Part shown: piece by piece, positions 27,155 through 35,163 of the stretch
Layout of the letters: the number at the start of each line of letters is the position of its first letter
How positions within the stretch are numbered: position 1 is the first letter of the stretch
NCBI GenBank assembly: GCA_018607905.1
Contig: JABBAP010000011.1
Coordinates: 62,001-126,000, forward strand
Length of the DNA stretch: 64,000 nt
Source: Paracoccaceae bacterium
GTDB taxonomy: Bacteria; Pseudomonadota; Alphaproteobacteria; Rhodobacterales; Rhodobacteraceae
Direction: 5' to 3'
Notes under the pieces: generated by a model
The model's input: only the letters and a program-made list of their open reading frames with translations
Told to the model about the DNA's origin: nothing
The model's database searches: none
Made by a program: the position numbers and the translations under genes

Positions 27155-27228
27155 GTTCCAAATAATGAAACTTAGTTTTAACTATTGAAAATTGTGGAAC
27201 GCAAGCCTAGCCTTGTCAATAGTTTCAT
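27155..27228. promoter_or_regulatory. Divergent promoter/operator region of the galactoside locus
   Basis: Nested dyads in an A+T-rich stretch: GTTCCA (27155-27160) with TGGAAC (27195-27200); AACTATTGA (27180-27188) with TCAATAGTT (27216-27224); and TGAAAC-TTA-GTTTTA near 27166-27180. IclR proteins usually bind such short A+T-rich dyads between divergent targets. I infer that the neighbouring IclR gene product binds here. Confidence 0.5.
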
Positions 27229-27265
27229 AACGAAATCGCCACAAACCAAGAGGGATCTTAAAGCG

Positions 27266-28051
27266 ATGAACAAGCCAGTCGTAAATGATGGCACTGTGGG
27301 TAAGGCATTGGAAGTGCTCGACTTAGTCGCGAGCCTTGGTCGCCCTGTTCGCTTTACTGAACTGCTATCGCTGGCAAAATTCCCCAAGGCCTCGCTTTAT
27401 CGTTTTTTGCAGACATTAACGAATCAGGGGATGCTGTCTTACGATCCCAAAACCCAATCTTACGCCCCGGGCCTGCGCCTTGTCCGCCTCGCCCACTCCG
27501 CTTGGCGGCAATCTTCACTGGCCCCTGTGGCACGCCCCTACCTTGATGCGCTGGCCGAAAAAACAGGCGAAGCGGTCCACCTTGCGCAGCTCGATCACGG
27601 CCACGTTTTGTTTGTGGATAAACGCAAAGGCACCGATAATTTTGACACGCTCGCACAGGCTGGCAAAGTCGCGCCAAGCTATTGCACAGGGGTTGGCAAA
27701 GCGATCCTTGCATTCATGTCCGAGCCTGCGCGAAACCTCGCGCTGCAACAACAAGCATTCCTGAAATACACACCCGCAACGCACGACAACACCGATGCAC
27801 TCGCCAAAGAACTTAACGAAGTCCGCGCAGACGGCGTTGCTTATGATCGCGAAGAACACGAAGTGGGGATCATCAGCATCGCCGCACCCATCCTAACCGA
27901 CGGCGAAACGGTAATCGGCGCGCTCTCAATCGCGACCTCAACCAGCCGCCACACGCTGGACGCACTTGATGTGTTCCGCCCCGCCCTGCTCGAAACTGCC
28001 ACGCAAATCGCGAACGCTGCATCCACGTGGCAGTTCCCGACACAAAACTAA
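27266..28051 (+). CDS. IclR family transcriptional regulator
   Basis: 261-residue regulator, likely repressor of the galactoside operon. I chose ATG 27266 (GAGGGA 10 bases upstream, normal IclR length) over a TTG 81 bases earlier that would begin inside the dyads. Residues about 10-65 form the winged helix (VGKALEVLDLVASLGRPVRFTEL, then KASLYRFLQTLTNQGML). Residues about 80-255 form the effector domain (GEAVHLAQLDHGHVLFVDKR, YCTGVGKAILAFM, and GIISIAAPILTDGETVIGALS). Divergent from the binding protein gene and upstream of the transporter ATPase. Confidence 0.92.
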   Translation: MNKPVVNDGTVGKALEVLDLVASLGRPVRFTELLSLAKFPKASLYRFLQTLTNQGMLSYDPKTQSYAPGLRLVRLAHSAWRQSSLAPVARPYLDALAEKTGEAVHLAQLDHGHVLFVDKRKGTDNFDTLAQAGKVAPSYCTGVGKAILAFMSEPARNLALQQQAFLKYTPATHDNTDALAKELNEVRADGVAYDREEHEVGIISIAAPILTDGETVIGALSIATSTSRHTLDALDVFRPALLETATQIANAASTWQFPTQN

Positions 28052-28066
28052 TCAAGGACGATACAC

Positions 28067-29122
28067 ATGACAGGCGTAACGCTTTCCAATGTCGTTAAAA
28101 AATATGGCCAAACACAGGTCATTCACGGCGTCGATCTCACCATCGAAGACGGCGAGTTTTGCGTCTTTGTCGGCCCATCAGGTTGCGGTAAATCAACGCT
28201 TTTGCGCATGGTGGCAGGCCTAGAAGAAACCACAAGCGGCCAAATTTCGATCGGCGCGCGCGATGTGACCCACACCGATCCTGCCGAACGCGGCGTGGCG
28301 ATGGTGTTTCAAACCTACGCGCTTTATCCGCACATGACGGTCAAAGAAAACATGGGGTTCGGGCTGAAAATGAACGGCGTGCCCAAAGCAGAAATCGACG
28401 AAAAAGTCGGCAAAGCCACCGATATCCTGCAACTCGGCGACTACCTAGATCGCAAACCAGCCGCGCTATCTGGTGGACAACGCCAACGCGTCGCCATTGG
28501 TCGCGCCATCGTGCGCGGCCCCGAAGTATTCCTGTTCGATGAACCTCTATCCAACCTAGACGCAGAACTGCGCGTCGACATGCGCGTTGAAATCGCCCGC
28601 TTGCATGGCGAACTTGATGCCACCATGATTTACGTCACCCACGACCAAGTCGAAGCCATGACACTCGCCGATAAAATCGTCGTCCTGCGTGCAGGCCACA
28701 TCGAACAAGTCGGCGCGCCGATGCACCTATTCGAGGACCCCGACAATAAATTCGTCGCTGGCTTCATCGGCTCTCCCTCGATGAACTTTCTGAACGGCAC
28801 CGCATCAGCTGGCTCAGTCACAATTGACGCCACTTCGCAATCCATCGCAACGACAGTGGCCCCAGACAGCGGCGCTGTCATCGTCGGCATCCGCCCCCAG
28901 CAGATCACCTTAAACGAGGATGAAAACGGCCCGCTGACAGTTGCCCTAACCGAACAACTCGGCGGCGTTTCATACACCTATGCCAAGGCGGCCACAGGCG
29001 AGCGTATCGTCGTGGAAATCCGTGGCTCGGACGCGCTAAAGGCAGGAACAAAGGTCGCAATGGCATTCGATCAATCGGACGCCTATTTCTTTGACGCCCA
29101 AACAGAACAACGCCTGCGCTAA
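28067..29122 (+). CDS. ugpC: Carbohydrate ABC transporter ATPase, UgpC/MalK type
   Basis: 351-residue ATPase expected to energise the CUT1 permeases encoded on the opposite strand. Walker [18 protein letters not shown]-loop [17 protein letters not shown], signature [16 protein letters not shown], Walker [13 protein letters not shown] and switch [14 protein letters not shown]. Residues about 235-350 are the TOBE/OB regulatory domain ([11 protein letters not shown]). The symbol indicates family, not substrate. It starts 15 bases after the iclR stop, so regulator and ATPase are co-transcribed. Confidence 0.92.
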   Translation: MTGVTLSNVVKKYGQTQVIHGVDLTIEDGEFCVFVGPSGCGKSTLLRMVAGLEETTSGQISIGARDVTHTDPAERGVAMVFQTYALYPHMTVKENMGFGLKMNGVPKAEIDEKVGKATDILQLGDYLDRKPAALSGGQRQRVAIGRAIVRGPEVFLFDEPLSNLDAELRVDMRVEIARLHGELDATMIYVTHDQVEAMTLADKIVVLRAGHIEQVGAPMHLFEDPDNKFVAGFIGSPSMNFLNGTASAGSVTIDATSQSIATTVAPDSGAVIVGIRPQQITLNEDENGPLTVALTEQLGGVSYTYAKAATGERIVVEIRGSDALKAGTKVAMAFDQSDAYFFDAQTEQRLR

Positions 29123-29179
29123 AAATCATTTGAACCAATCGCGTTTCTGCGGCAAACCTGAACAAAAGGGAGCCGCCAC

Positions 29180-29974
29180 ATGCACGCATTGATCACACAA
29201 GACCACATCGACACCTACCAACGCGACGGGGTTGTTTTGATCAAAGGCCTGTTCGCAGATCACGTCGAAACCCTGCGCAAAGGGATCGAGGTCAACATGT
29301 CCGAGCCCGGCCCCTACGCCGCTGAAAACCTCAAAGACGGCGACACGGGTCGGTTCTTCGATGATTACTGCAACTGGACCCGCATTTCTGAATTCGAACA
29401 GGTGATCCGCAAATCCGACGCTGGCGAAGTGGCCGCAGACCTGATGAAATCAAACTCTGTACAAGTGTTCCACGACCACGTTTTGGTCAAAGAACCAGGC
29501 ACATCCAAGCCAACACCGTGGCACCAAGACGCGCCATATTATTTTGTCGAAGGCCAACAAACCGTCAGTTTTTGGTCCCCGCTTGATCCCGTCACAGACG
29601 CATCCTTGCGCTGCGTTGCGGGCAGTCACAAGTGGGAAAAACAAGTGGTTCCAACACGTTGGCTGAATGAGGATAACTTCTACCCCGCGTCCGATGCCTA
29701 CATGCCAGTGCCCGACCCAGATGCAGACGGGATGATCGTCACCGAATGGGCGATGGAACCTGGCGATGCGGTTGCGTTCAATTACGGCACATTACACGGC
29801 GCACGGGCGAATGTTTCAAAAAACCGCCGCCGCGCGTTTTCTTTGCGTCTTGTTGGTGATGATGCGCGCTACGTTGAACGCCCAGGCCCGACATCGCCAC
29901 CGTTTCCAGGGCACGATATGAAAGCGGGTCAAAAACTGCGCGAAGACTGGTTCCCGACGATTTTTAACCGCTAA
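29180..29974 (+). CDS. Phytanoyl-CoA dioxygenase family protein
   Basis: Fe(II)/2-oxoglutarate dioxygenase-like protein, 264 residues. Double-stranded beta-helix ligands are visible: HxD in TPWHQDAPYYFVEG, the distal histidine in NYGTLHGARANVS and the 2-oxoglutarate arginine in RRRAFSLRLVGDD. The PhyH family hydroxylates lipids, amino acids, osmolytes and natural products, so substrate is open. A GGGAG ribosome site precedes ATG 29180. It follows the ATPase by 57 bases on the same strand and could belong to the galactoside regulon. Convergent with sua5 with a 4-base overlap of stops. Confidence 0.87.
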   Translation: MHALITQDHIDTYQRDGVVLIKGLFADHVETLRKGIEVNMSEPGPYAAENLKDGDTGRFFDDYCNWTRISEFEQVIRKSDAGEVAADLMKSNSVQVFHDHVLVKEPGTSKPTPWHQDAPYYFVEGQQTVSFWSPLDPVTDASLRCVAGSHKWEKQVVPTRWLNEDNFYPASDAYMPVPDPDADGMIVTEWAMEPGDAVAFNYGTLHGARANVSKNRRRAFSLRLVGDDARYVERPGPTSPPFPGHDMKAGQKLREDWFPTIFNR

Positions 29975-30921
29975 GATCGATCCCCAGCCGCCCGTTCCAA
30001 CCGATCATTGATCGCCAATCCAAGCCCCATCATCGGCACAGGCGAAATTGCGATGGTTTGCCCAATTGCTGCCATCGCATCGGCCCTGTGCAGTACCGCA
30101 AACAGATTTGCCGCCGCTTCAGAAACGCTGCCCATTTCCGACAGCGAAATATCCGCGCCAGAAACTGCACCAAAGCCGATCAAAATCTCGCCGTCCTGTT
30201 TCGTTGTCGCATTTATTCGAACCGCCGCGTTTGGCGCGTAATGGGATGCCAATTGCCCTGGGGATTGCGGCGTTTCAGGGTCACTGGGCCGTAAAATTGG
30301 CCCGCGCAAAACCGCTTCGATGTCTTCAACGGCAACACCGCCAGCGCGTAGCAAAGCAACCTCATCATTCACCAACAAAATCGTCGATTCCAACCCAACA
30401 GCGCAGTCGCCACCTTCAAGAACACCGTCAATCCGCCCATTCAGCCCAGCCATCACATGCGCGGCCCGCGTTGGGCTGATACCACCTGATGGATTGGCAG
30501 AAGGTGCAGCAACTGGCCCATCAAATGCCGCCAACAACGCCTGCGCGCCTTCATGCGCAGGGACACGAATTGCAACCGTTTCCAATCCAGCCGTCACCAA
30601 AGACGACAATCCAGCATCACCGCGAACAGGCACAACCAAGCTCAATGGACCGGGCCAAAACGCATAGGCTAACTGTCGCGCCTTATCCGAAAAAACGCCG
30701 TATTTTTCGCCGCTTTCCAAATCTGCCACATGGATAATCAGCGGGTTAAACGCAGGGCGGCCTTTGGCGGCGTATATCGCTGCCACCGCCGCGCCGTTTC
30801 GCGCGTCTGCACCCAAGCCGTAAACCGTTTCAGTCGCGAACGCCAAAAGCCCACCCGTGCGCAACACATCCACCGCCAAAGCAGTTTCTTCAGGTTGAAA
30901 ATGGCGAGTTTTTTGTGGCAT
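29971..30921 (-). CDS. tsaC: L-threonylcarbamoyladenylate synthase (Sua5)
   Basis: Makes threonylcarbamoyl-AMP for the universal t6A37 tRNA modification. 316 residues from ATG 30921; a GTG at 30966 is an alternative. YrdC domain: GLLAFATETVYGLGADA, AIYAAKGRPAFNPLIIHV, WPGPLSLVVP, VAIRVPAH, and SANPSGGISPTRAAHV. The C-terminal Sua5 domain (residues about 205-316, PGQLASHYAPNA and GFGAVSG) marks the long, two-domain form rather than short TsaC. Single-gene unit, divergent from the acyl-CoA dehydrogenase operon. Confidence 0.93.
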   Translation of the reverse strand: MPQKTRHFQPEETALAVDVLRTGGLLAFATETVYGLGADARNGAAVAAIYAAKGRPAFNPLIIHVADLESGEKYGVFSDKARQLAYAFWPGPLSLVVPVRGDAGLSSLVTAGLETVAIRVPAHEGAQALLAAFDGPVAAPSANPSGGISPTRAAHVMAGLNGRIDGVLEGGDCAVGLESTILLVNDEVALLRAGGVAVEDIEAVLRGPILRPSDPETPQSPGQLASHYAPNAAVRINATTKQDGEILIGFGAVSGADISLSEMGSVSEAAANLFAVLHRADAMAAIGQTIAISPVPMMGLGLAINDRLERAAGDRS

Positions 30922-31042
30922 TTGACGTGTCGTCTTTGTTGTTGTTACGTGACCACCGCTATACACAAGCGATCAACACAGAATTGGTGTCATTTACCTC
31001 AATGCCCCACCAAAGCAAACCCGTGACGCATAAGGAAACACA

Positions 31043-32725
31043 ATGCCTTACACCGCCCCGACCTCCGAACACCTCCATTTGCTGCGCAATGTGCTAAACT
31101 ACAAAGACGTTGCAGCGACAGAACGGTTCGAAGAGGCGGGCGATGAAATGGTGTCTGCAATCCTGTACGAAGCCGCCAAAATGGCGCAAGACGTACTTGC
31201 TCCGCTGCAACGCCCAGGTGATTTGGAACCAGCGCATCTAGAAAACGGCGTTGTGCGCACAGCCCCTGGCTACGGCGACGGTTACCGAGCTATCGCGGAC
31301 GGCGGTTGGGTCGGCGCCGCCGCTGATCCCGAACACGGCGGCATGGGATTACCGCTGACTGTAACCACATGCGTAGGCGAAATGATGGCCTCTGCCTGCC
31401 TGTCCCTCTCACTTAATCCGCTGATGACCCAAGGCCAAATCGAAGCCCTCGAAGCACACGGCTCGGATGAAATCAAAGCGCTCTATTTACCCAAGCTAAT
31501 CTCGGGCGAATGGACGGGCACGATGAACCTGACCGAACCACAGGCAGGCTCCGATGTGGGCGCACTGCGCTCCAAAGCGATCGACAATGGCAATGGAACC
31601 TATGCGGTTTCGGGCCAGAAAATTTACATCAGCTGGGGCGATCATGATTTTGGCGGAAATGTGTGCCACCTCGTACTTGCCCGCCTGCCAGATGGCGTTG
31701 CTGGCACCAAGGGCATCTCGCTGTTCATCGTGCCAAAATTCATACCAGATGCAGATGGCAACCTTGGTGCCGCCAATTCTTTGCGCGTTGTCTCGCTTGA
31801 ACATAAAATGGGCCTGCACGGCTCCCCGACTGCAGTGATGGAATTTGACGGCGCGACAGGCTGGATGGTTGGCGCGCCCAACGGTGGCATGGCGGCAATG
31901 TTTACGATGATGAACAACGCCCGCCTCGGCGTCGGAACCGAAGGGCTCGGCGTGGCCGAAGCAGCCTTCCAGAAAGCATTGGAATTTGCGCTCGATCGCA
32001 AACAGGGCAAAACACCGGTTGAAGGCGGCACAGGCAGCATCGCAGATCACGCAGACGTGCGCCGCATGTTGATCACTATGAAGGCACAAATTGCCGTTGC
32101 CCGCGCGATCATCCTAGACACCGCCATCAACGCAGACCTTGCGAATGCTACGGGCGACGGCTCCTTTAAAACCCGCGCCGCATTCCTAACCCCGATTGCC
32201 AAAGCCTTTGGAACCGACACGGGCTCCGAGGTTGCAGATCTTGGCATACAAGTTCACGGCGGCATGGGCTTTATCGAGGAAACGGGTGCTGCACAATTCG
32301 CCCGCGATGTACGTGTGACACGAATTTATGAGGGCACGAACGGCATTCAATCAATGGACCTCGTCGCACGTAAATTGATGGACGGCGGAACAGCAGCTTT
32401 TGCGGTTTTGGATGACATCAAAGCAACGGGCGCAAATAATCCAGCACTCGCCGCTGCCGAAATCGCCCTGCGCCAAGCGACCGAAACATTGCTGGCATCC
32501 GACACGTTAAACAGCCGATTTGCAGGGGCATCCGCCTATCTTCGCGCGTTCGCGTTAACGCTTGGCGGTCACTACCTCACGCGTGGTGCAACGGATGATA
32601 ACCGCATCGCACTCAACGCCTTTTACACCGCCCATTTCTTGCCTCAGGTCAGCGCACTTTGCGCCTCTGCTACCGCAGGCGATGCCCTTCTTTACGCGCT
32701 CAACACCGATGCACTGGCTGGATAA
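31043..32725 (+). CDS. Acyl-CoA dehydrogenase, DmdC-like long form
   Basis: FAD enzyme of 560 residues. N-terminal extension and long C-terminal domain place it with the DmdC/AidB-like branch. Core motifs: MNLTEPQAGSDVGALRSKA (flavin/acyl contact), KIYISWGDHDFGGN, QVHGGMGFIEETGAAQFARD, and the catalytic base glutamate in RIYEGTNGIQSMDL. DmdC oxidises methylmercaptopropionyl-CoA in DMSP demethylation, but this branch also includes ordinary fatty acyl-CoA dehydrogenases, so the substrate is undecided. The gene is followed 3 bases later by an MBL-fold hydrolase and then a DUF6173 gene, forming an operon. Confidence 0.88.
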   Translation: MPYTAPTSEHLHLLRNVLNYKDVAATERFEEAGDEMVSAILYEAAKMAQDVLAPLQRPGDLEPAHLENGVVRTAPGYGDGYRAIADGGWVGAAADPEHGGMGLPLTVTTCVGEMMASACLSLSLNPLMTQGQIEALEAHGSDEIKALYLPKLISGEWTGTMNLTEPQAGSDVGALRSKAIDNGNGTYAVSGQKIYISWGDHDFGGNVCHLVLARLPDGVAGTKGISLFIVPKFIPDADGNLGAANSLRVVSLEHKMGLHGSPTAVMEFDGATGWMVGAPNGGMAAMFTMMNNARLGVGTEGLGVAEAAFQKALEFALDRKQGKTPVEGGTGSIADHADVRRMLITMKAQIAVARAIILDTAINADLANATGDGSFKTRAAFLTPIAKAFGTDTGSEVADLGIQVHGGMGFIEETGAAQFARDVRVTRIYEGTNGIQSMDLVARKLMDGGTAAFAVLDDIKATGANNPALAAAEIALRQATETLLASDTLNSRFAGASAYLRAFALTLGGHYLTRGATDDNRIALNAFYTAHFLPQVSALCASATAGDALLYALNTDALAG

Positions 32726-32728
32726 TCT

Positions 32729-33757
32729 TTGAAAAACATTCACTTTCCGTTTGAAACCCCACCCGCCGAGGGTGAGGCAATCGAAATCGCGCAAGGCATC
32801 CTTTGGATCCGCATGCCCCTGCCGATGAAGCTCGATCACGTCAACATTTACGCGCTTGAAGACGGGGATGGATGGTGCATCGTCGACACGGGTTTCCATT
32901 CCAAGCGGATGATCGAAACATGGGAAAATATCCTTGCTGGTCCGCTGGCTGGCAAACCCGTTACCCGTGTTTTGGTTACCCACCACCACCCCGATCACGT
33001 TGGCATGGCGGGCTGGTTGCAATCTGTCCACGGGGCGGAACTGGTCACAACGCGCACCGCGTGGCTGTTCGCGCGGATGCTGCTGCTGGATAATCAAAAA
33101 ACCTCGCCGCCAGAAACCATCGCGTTCTACCAATCCGCGGGCATGGACCCGGATTTGGTTGAGGAACGCCGCACGCAAAAGCCGTTCAATTATGCCGATA
33201 TCGTCCACCCCATACCGCTCGGCTTTCGGCGCATCCAGCAAGGCGACACCATCAAAATCGGCGCCCGTACGTTTGATGTCCACATCGGCAACGGCCACGC
33301 ACCAGAACATGCCACGCTGTGGTCGCAAGACGACAACATTGTCATTGCGGGCGATCAAATCATTCCAGGCATTTCATCGAACCTTGGCGTGTACGCGACC
33401 GAACCCGATGCCGACCCTGTCCAAGGTTGGCTCGATGCGTGCGAACACTTTCAAACATTTGCAACCGACGATCACTTCGTTTTGCCAGGCCATAAACTGC
33501 CGTTCACGGGCCTGCCCGCGCGCCTGCGCCAATTGGTTGATAACCATCACAGCGCGCTGGATCGGTTGCTAAAACACCTTGAAACGCCTTCAACAGCCGC
33601 GGAATGTTTCCCGCCTTTGTTCAAAAGAACGATAGGACCGGGCGAATATGGGCTCGCACTGGTTGAATCTATTGCCCATGTGAACCATCTTCACCAACAA
33701 GGGAAAATCACCCGAACCCGCAACGACGCGGGCGCTTGGGTGTACAAACAGGCCTAG
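32729..33757 (+). CDS. MBL-fold metallo-hydrolase (TTG start)
   Basis: 342-residue metallo-beta-lactamase-fold hydrolase. Zinc motif THHHPDHVGMAGW near residue 88, then HIGNGHAPEHATLW, VIAGDQIIPGISS and FVLPGHKLPF, giving a full set of metal ligands. The C-terminal winged region resembles LACTB2/RNase Z-like hydrolases that cleave thioesters or RNA. TTG at 32729 is preferred: it is 3 bases after the dehydrogenase stop, and the next in-frame ATG falls inside the first beta-strand of the domain. Coupling with an acyl-CoA dehydrogenase suggests a thioesterase-like role, which is inference. Confidence 0.87.
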   Translation: MKNIHFPFETPPAEGEAIEIAQGILWIRMPLPMKLDHVNIYALEDGDGWCIVDTGFHSKRMIETWENILAGPLAGKPVTRVLVTHHHPDHVGMAGWLQSVHGAELVTTRTAWLFARMLLLDNQKTSPPETIAFYQSAGMDPDLVEERRTQKPFNYADIVHPIPLGFRRIQQGDTIKIGARTFDVHIGNGHAPEHATLWSQDDNIVIAGDQIIPGISSNLGVYATEPDADPVQGWLDACEHFQTFATDDHFVLPGHKLPFTGLPARLRQLVDNHHSALDRLLKHLETPSTAAECFPPLFKRTIGPGEYGLALVESIAHVNHLHQQGKITRTRNDAGAWVYKQA

Positions 33758-33766
33758 GGGGCACAG

Positions 33767-34237
33767 ATGAGCGATCCAATCAAAACAACTGCCGAAGCAG
33801 CCGAAGCTGCTGCACTGCCCGAACGCTATGCGGTGCGCATGGGGCCAAACGGCAGTATCGTGCGCGAGAATCAAGTGATCACCCCAAACGCGAACGGGCG
33901 GCAATTGGAACAGAAATCACCTGCCGAATGGGCCTATGAGCGCATTGTCATGTATATTCAAAAATTTGAAGAAACCCTGAATGGCGACGAAGAAGTCGGC
34001 ATGGGATACACGGGCGGCGATGTCGGAACCCTGCGCATTCAGGGCATGGGCTACTTTGCGCCAGACCTAATTACCTTTTACGGCGAGGATCCAAATGGCG
34101 CTAAAACACAGCTTGTTCAACACGTTAGCCAGCTAAATGTTATGTTGGTCGCGACCCCGAAAGAAAACGAAGCCAAAGAACCAAATCGCATCGGCTTCAA
34201 ACTGGCCGCTGAATTGGACAATCCAACCGTCACCTAA
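33767..34237 (+). CDS. DUF6173-like conserved protein
   Basis: 156-residue cytoplasmic protein without signal or membrane segment. The pattern PAEWAYERIVMYIQKFEETL, then GYTGGDVGTLRIQGMGYFAPDLITFYG and VQHVSQLNVMLVA, is what I recall of a conserved rhodobacterial family, DUF6173; the family name is from memory. Function unknown. Begins 9 bases after the MBL hydrolase stop and is the third gene of the acyl-CoA dehydrogenase operon. Confidence 0.7.
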   Translation: MSDPIKTTAEAAEAAALPERYAVRMGPNGSIVRENQVITPNANGRQLEQKSPAEWAYERIVMYIQKFEETLNGDEEVGMGYTGGDVGTLRIQGMGYFAPDLITFYGEDPNGAKTQLVQHVSQLNVMLVATPKENEAKEPNRIGFKLAAELDNPTVT

Positions 34238-34329
34238 CAAACGCCAAAAGCGCGGCAAACTGTCGATTGCATTGATGGCAAAATTCCTGCAAAACCCGAC
34301 GCAACACGGGAAACGAAAGGGCACAAAAA

Positions 34330-34464
34330 ATGGCCAACCACGAACACGGTAAAATGGACACCTCCGCACAAGAAGTTGTTTTTGACGGATTCATCAAATG
34401 GTCGATCCGCATCGGCGTCGCATCTATCTGCGTTCTCATTTTTCTAGCTATTTTTAATTCTTGA
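34330..34464 (+). CDS. aa3-type cytochrome c oxidase subunit IV
   Basis: 44-residue membrane peptide. Translation: MANHEHGKMDTSAQEVVFDG followed by FIKWSIRIGVASICVLIFLA and a short IFNS tail. This is the bacterial subunit IV pattern (short hydrophilic N terminus, one membrane helix) that associates with the aa3 oxidase. A GAAAGGG ribosome site lies 8 bases upstream. The other oxidase subunits are not in this window, as is common in Rhodobacterales, where this gene stands apart. Confidence 0.88.
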   Translation: MANHEHGKMDTSAQEVVFDGFIKWSIRIGVASICVLIFLAIFNS

Positions 34465-34504
34465 TAAAAACGGGCGCGAAAACCGCGCCTTTGGGTGGGG
34501 ATTT

Positions 34505-35080
34505 ATGACCTTTTTTCGCGCAATTTTGCTTGTCATCATGGCAACGACTATTTCTGCTTGTGGTGGCCAATCTGTCTGGGCCCCTGACGAAGCCGTTCAA
34601 AAAGCCCGCTACGACAGCCCAGAACCCGCTTACCTGATGCTCAAAACCATGATCAGCAATCGGACAGGGTCCGGGGGCCATGCGGCGTTAACAATTAACG
34701 CCAGTCAAACCGTGATGTACGATCCCGCAGGTCGCTGGACGCATCCATTGGGCCCAGAACGCAATGATGTTGTGTTTGGCATGTTTCCAAAACTCGAAAG
34801 CAATTACGATCTTTGGCATGCACGCGACACCCATCACGTCGTAAATCAGAAAATCTATGTTTCAGACGCCGTTGCAGAAAAAGCGTTGCGCCTTGCACTG
34901 GCTGCCGGTCCGTCGCTAGACGCGCAATGCACGCTTAACATCTCCGGCTTGCTGCTCCAACTTGAAGGGTTCTCCAGTCTAAAGCGGACCTATTTCCCAG
35001 CCAAGTTGATGAAAGAATTCGCAAAATTACCGAGCGTTCAAACCACCAAAGTTTACGACACCGACACTGGCAATAATTAA
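34505..35080 (+). CDS. Lipoprotein of unknown function, possible permuted NlpC/P60-like fold
   Basis: 191 residues. Signal sequence with lipobox ISAC puts the lipidated cysteine at residue 19. The remainder has a histidine in RTGSGGHAALTIN (His59), YDPAGRWTH, and a cysteine at the start of a predicted helix in DAQCTLNISGLL (Cys142). His first and Cys later, with a GHAAL strand, is the order of the permuted papain-like (DUF4105/LRAT-like) folds. I infer that relation; it is not proven. Lies 40 bases after the oxidase subunit IV gene and ends at a bidirectional terminator. Confidence 0.7.
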   Translation: MTFFRAILLVIMATTISACGGQSVWAPDEAVQKARYDSPEPAYLMLKTMISNRTGSGGHAALTINASQTVMYDPAGRWTHPLGPERNDVVFGMFPKLESNYDLWHARDTHHVVNQKIYVSDAVAEKALRLALAAGPSLDAQCTLNISGLLLQLEGFSSLKRTYFPAKLMKEFAKLPSVQTTKVYDTDTGNN

Positions 35081-35101
35081 CGATTGGCCAACGGGCCTAC
35101 C

Positions 35102-35146
35102 AAAAAATAACCCGCACTAAGCTGTCTGCTTGTGCGGGTTTTTTCG
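35102..35146. terminator. Bidirectional terminator between lipoprotein and D,D-carboxypeptidase genes
   Basis: Stem AACCCGCAC / GTGCGGGTT (35109-35117 and 35132-35140) flanked by an A-run upstream (35102-35107) and a T-run downstream, so it can end transcripts from both convergent genes. Confidence 0.85.
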
Positions 35147-35163
35147 TATCTATCTGGCCGTTG

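Noticed and set aside
27185-27265. TTG start giving a 288-residue IclR protein
   Set aside because: It would translate the operator dyads, has no ribosome site and makes the protein longer than the family; ATG 27266 is better.
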